Assembly (NCBI RefSeq): GCF_006717075.1
Contig: NZ_VFQC01000003.1
Location: 372,001 to 436,000, forward strand
DNA length: 64,000 nucleotides
Direction of reading: 5' to 3'
DNA from: Haloactinospora alba
GTDB taxonomy: Bacteria > Actinomycetota > Actinomycetes > Streptosporangiales > Streptosporangiaceae
Below, piece after piece: positions 61,243-64,000 of this stretch (position 1 is its first letter; each line of letters opens with the position of its first letter). Position numbers and translations under genes: made by a program. The notes beneath the pieces are model-generated. The model searched no databases. It saw only the letters and a list, made by a program, of their open reading frames with translations, and had not been told where the DNA came from.

Positions 61243-62238
61243 TCAGTTCGCGCTGCGGATGCGGCCGACGGACAGCACGTTGACGAGCGCGAACACCACG
61301 ATCAGCAGGAAGATCACCCAGGCGATCGCGGAGCCGTAGCCGAAGTTCTGGGCACCCATGGCCTCCTCGAACATCAGCATCGCCACGGTCTGGAACTGGC
61401 CCTGGGTGCCGCCGCCGTACCCCTGGCCGAAAATGACCGGTTCGGTGAACAGCTGCATCTGGCCGATCGTGGAGATGATGACGGTGAACATGATCGTGGG
61501 GCGCACCATCGGGACGGTGATCTGGAAGAACTGCCGCAGGCGGGAGGCGCCGTCGATGGCGGCGGCCTCGAACATGTCCCGCGGGATGGCCTGCATCGCG
61601 GCCAGGTAGATCAGGGTGTTGAAGCCCAGCCAGCGCCAGTCGATCATGACGGCGATCGCCGTCCAGGAGGCGAGGCGGTTGTTCTGCCAGTCGATTCCCC
61701 CCATGCCGAGGGTTTCCAGGCCGTAGTTGATCAGGCCGAATTCCCGGCCGAACAGCTGGCCGAAAATGATCGCCATCGCCGCGATGGAGGTCACGTAGGG
61801 GATGATGATCCCCACGCGGAAGAAGCCGCGCAGCCGGATGCTGCGGTTCAGGGTGTCGGCGAGCAGCAGCGCCAGCATCAGCTGGGGGACGATCGCCAGG
61901 AAGAAGATGCCCAGCGTGTTGGCCAGCGCGTTCCAGAACTTCTCGTCGCCGAGCAGGAACGCGTAGTTGTCCAGGCCGACGAACTCCTGCTTTCCGGCGA
62001 GCAGTCCCCAGTCGTGCAGCGAGATCCAGAAGGTGAACAGGACGGGGAACAGGCCGAAGACGCCGAACAGCAGGAAGTACGGCGACACGAACAGGTACGG
62101 CGACAGTTTCAGGTCGAGTTGGGACCACAGGCGCGAGCGGCGGGCGGCGCGGTCGGGGTCGGGCGGGGGCGCGGAGGCCCCGCGCGCGGGCGGGGCGTTC
62201 CCGTCGTCCGGGGCGGCCCCGCGGTTGCGGACTCTCAT
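61243..62238 (-). CDS. cebF: Carbohydrate ABC transporter permease CebF
   Basis: A 331-residue permease. The first ~35 residues are polar and Pro/Ala-rich; six helices follow, with the EAA loop near 'RDMFEAAAIDGASRLRQFFQ'. The ATG at 62238 has AGGA nine bases upstream. Partner of CebG. Confidence 0.93.
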   Translation of the reverse strand: MRVRNRGAAPDDGNAPPARGASAPPPDPDRAARRSRLWSQLDLKLSPYLFVSPYFLLFGVFGLFPVLFTFWISLHDWGLLAGKQEFVGLDNYAFLLGDEKFWNALANTLGIFFLAIVPQLMLALLLADTLNRSIRLRGFFRVGIIIPYVTSIAAMAIIFGQLFGREFGLINYGLETLGMGGIDWQNNRLASWTAIAVMIDWRWLGFNTLIYLAAMQAIPRDMFEAAAIDGASRLRQFFQITVPMVRPTIMFTVIISTIGQMQLFTEPVIFGQGYGGGTQGQFQTVAMLMFEEAMGAQNFGYGSAIAWVIFLLIVVFALVNVLSVGRIRSAN

Positions 62239-62328
62239 CGTGGGGATCCTCGCGGTCGTGGGGGCGGGCGGGGTCACGGCGGGGTCCGGTGGCCCGGCCC
62301 CTGATCCGGGGCGGGCCACCGGGTGGTG

Positions 62329-63615
62329 TCAGTTGTTCTCCGCGATCCGTTCGGCGTCCTGCACGGCCTGCTCCCAGGCCTCCTCACGGTCGGCCTGGCC
62401 CTGTTCCCAGGACAGCAGCGCCTCGGTGTTCGTGCTCTGCTGGATGGCGAAGTGGCCGATGCCGAAGTGGGTCGGCTCCAGATCCATCGCGCCCTGGGCG
62501 TAGATCTCCCCGACCGGGGCGTCGTTGAAGTAGGGGTTGGTGTGGTTCTGCACCTCGTCGCTCTGCAGCGTCTCGGGGGAGGACGGCAGGTTGTTGCGCG
62601 CCTCCCAGGCGCCCAGGTGCCCCTCCGGTCCGGTCAGGAACTGGGCCAGCTGGGCGGCCTCCTCGGGGTGGTCGGTCTGTTCGGGCACGGCGAGCCAGGA
62701 GCCGCCCCAGTTGCCGCCGTCACCGGGGACCCGGGCGACGTCCCACTTGCCCTCACCTTCCTCGCCGGCGTTCTCCTCGATCTGCCCGAGCATCCAGGAG
62801 GGGCAGGGCATGGTGGCGAAGGCACCGGACTGGATGGCGGCGGTCCAGTCGTCGGACCACATCTCCAGCTCCGCGGTGAGGTCCTCCTCGATCATGCGTC
62901 CGGCGATGTCCCAGGCGCGCTCGACGGAGTCGCTCTCCTCGATGACGAGCTCGTTTTCCTGGTCGAGGAACATCACGTCGCCCGACTGGCGCATGATGGC
63001 GTTGCTGTACTCGGTGGTGGTGTCGGCGAAGGCGGCGTCCACGTCCGACTCGGAGAACTCGACACCGACCTCGACGAAGTCGTCCCAGGTCTGCCAGAGC
63101 TCGGAGACCTCCTCGCGGTCGCTGGGCAGGCCGGCCTGCTCGAAGTAGTCGGTGCGGTAGCAGACGGCCATGCCGCCGATGTCGGTGCCCAGGCCGAGGA
63201 GCCGGCCGCTGGGGGTGTGGCCCATCTCCCACTTCCAGTCGAGGAAGTGGTCCTCCATCGACCCGGCCCCGTAGTCGTACAGGTCGTGGAAGGAGTCCTG
63301 GGACTGCATCACGTCGAGGAGGATGCCCTCCTCGACCGCGACGACGTCGCCGAGGCCGCTTCCCGCGGAGAGGTTCTGGGTGAGCTGCTCGTTCCAGTCC
63401 TCGAGCTCTCCGTAGGTGCGTTCCTCGACCGTGATCCCGGTGTCCTCCTCGAACTCCTGCAGCAGCTTCTCGTAGCCGAAGGTGCCGAAGGTCTCGATCA
63501 CCAGTTCCGGATCGCCGCCGTCGCCGCCGCCGTTGCCGCAGGCGACGGCCGTTAACAGGGCACCGCTGCTGACAGCGGCGGCGACGCTTCGCATGCCGCG
63601 CGTGTGTTTCGACAT
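62329..63615 (-). CDS. cebE: Cellobiose-binding lipoprotein CebE
   Basis: A 428-residue solute-binding lipoprotein of the family 1 sugar-binding type. The lipobox Cys is residue 26 ('LLTAVAC'). The mature protein is strongly acidic, which fits a salt-adapted organism. 'DDWTAAIQSGAFATMPCPSW' and 'EQTDHPEEAAQLAQFLTGPEG' are typical. It captures cellobiose at the outer membrane face. AGAGGA precedes the ATG at 63615. It is the first gene of the operon, 54 bases downstream of the CebR box. Confidence 0.92.
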   Translation of the reverse strand: MSKHTRGMRSVAAAVSSGALLTAVACGNGGGDGGDPELVIETFGTFGYEKLLQEFEEDTGITVEERTYGELEDWNEQLTQNLSAGSGLGDVVAVEEGILLDVMQSQDSFHDLYDYGAGSMEDHFLDWKWEMGHTPSGRLLGLGTDIGGMAVCYRTDYFEQAGLPSDREEVSELWQTWDDFVEVGVEFSESDVDAAFADTTTEYSNAIMRQSGDVMFLDQENELVIEESDSVERAWDIAGRMIEEDLTAELEMWSDDWTAAIQSGAFATMPCPSWMLGQIEENAGEEGEGKWDVARVPGDGGNWGGSWLAVPEQTDHPEEAAQLAQFLTGPEGHLGAWEARNNLPSSPETLQSDEVQNHTNPYFNDAPVGEIYAQGAMDLEPTHFGIGHFAIQQSTNTEALLSWEQGQADREEAWEQAVQDAERIAENN

Positions 63616-63668
63616 CGCGTCCTCTTCTCGCGTGGGAACAGCACTGCAGCGTCCCGGTTCCCCCCGTT

Positions 63669-63682
63669 TGGGAGCGCTCCCA
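63669..63682 (-). promoter_or_regulatory. CebR box
   Basis: TGGGAGCGCTCCCA is a perfect 14-bp palindrome identical to the CebR operator known from Streptomyces. It lies upstream of cebE, with AT-rich promoter DNA to its right. Confidence 0.93.
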
Positions 63683-64000
63683 CAACCCAACTAAGCCACA
63701 CGCCGCGGAGACAATCCCCGCAAAATTAGTGAAACTTAACTGTTATCCGGGCGGCGAGGCCGCGCTCGGGCTTCCCATCCTGGCCAGCCCCGGTGCGGGA
63801 GACCGGCTGAAGGGCATTGGGGCGCGGAGCCGTCGAGACAGGAACGGGGCCCAGTCCCGCTTGTTGGTGGCCGTCGCCCTGCCTGTACTGGGCCTGAGGG
63901 GCGGGGACTCGGTGGGAGTGGGCTTGGGCGGCGAAGATCTTGGGCGGAGAAGCATGCGTAGCGTAGGGGAGTTGTGGTCTCCTGGCCTTGCCGCGGCGAC
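63683..64000. other. Promoter region of cebE and unassigned window end
   Basis: Bases 63690-63745 are AT-rich and should hold the cebE promoter. From 63746 to the end I find no gene with family resemblance on either strand; a minus-strand frame of 70 codons is Pro/Ser/Arg-rich and looks compositional. A gene or insertion-sequence remnant crossing the window edge cannot be excluded. Confidence 0.45.

Noticed and set aside
63743..63955. A 70-codon minus-strand frame at the window end
   Set aside because: Pro/Ser/Arg-rich without motif or ribosome site; could be a fragment of something crossing the edge, but cannot be supported.

Overview
The window is high-GC DNA from an actinomycete, most plausibly a halophilic or halotolerant member of the Nocardiopsaceae or a neighbouring family. 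Four signs support this: abundant GTG/TTG starts with 4-base GTGA gene overlaps; an XRE/DUF397 gene pair, a DUF6879 gene and a SARP-type regulator, which are actinomycete families; a perfect CebR box before a cellobiose-uptake operon; and a single-chain fusion of glycine/sarcosine and sarcosine/dimethylglycine N-methyltransferases, a layout known from the halophile Actinopolyspora halophila. The genus is an inference; no rRNA or housekeeping marker lies in the window.

Left part (1-10.4 kb): the 3' end of a class I lanthipeptide cluster (dehydratase LanB cut by the window edge, cyclase LanC, and a stand-alone SpaB_C-type protein). A bidirectional terminator separates it from a MacB-like ABC exporter and a divergent NarL-type two-component system. 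At 10.5 kb is a small CRISPR array (three 28-nt repeats, two 33-nt spacers) without cas genes.

10.9-20.5 kb: an operon of three small overlapping genes divergent from an XRE/DUF397 pair, a DUF6879 gene, a ~1013-aa AfsR-like SARP/NB-ARC regulator, a small membrane protein, and a polymorphic toxin with its immunity gene. The toxin begins with a Flp-pilin-like segment, has a long acidic linker and a HINT domain, and ends in a deaminase-like domain. GC content falls sharply exactly from the toxin domain through the immunity gene.

20.5-34.6 kb: molybdate uptake (modA, modB, modC) with a HTH-Mop regulator preceded by a perfect palindrome; a second NarL-type two-component system with a DUF4097 protein; a TetR regulator with its operator on its own start codon plus an alpha/beta hydrolase; an M50 peptidase; a STAS protein; a siderophore-type ABC ATPase; a PhyH dioxygenase; and a cytoplasmic DMSO-reductase-family molybdoenzyme, a likely consumer of the molybdate.

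34.7-48.8 kb: a CitE-like lyase, a GNAT enzyme, an IS701-type transposase relative that has lost its first catalytic Asp, an SDR, a frameshifted NmrA-like gene divergent from a TetR gene, the betaine-forming methyltransferase fusion, a third two-component system among membrane proteins, a TetR gene with two identical 16-bp operators, and a class F sortase with its probable Excalibur-domain substrate.

48.9-64 kb: phenylacetyl-CoA epoxidase genes paaA-paaE in one operon, a phosphoribosyltransferase, a decayed tautomerase-like gene, a second ABC exporter, and a cellobiose system (cebR, bglC, cebG, cebF, cebE, CebR box). The last ~320 bases hold no gene I can support.
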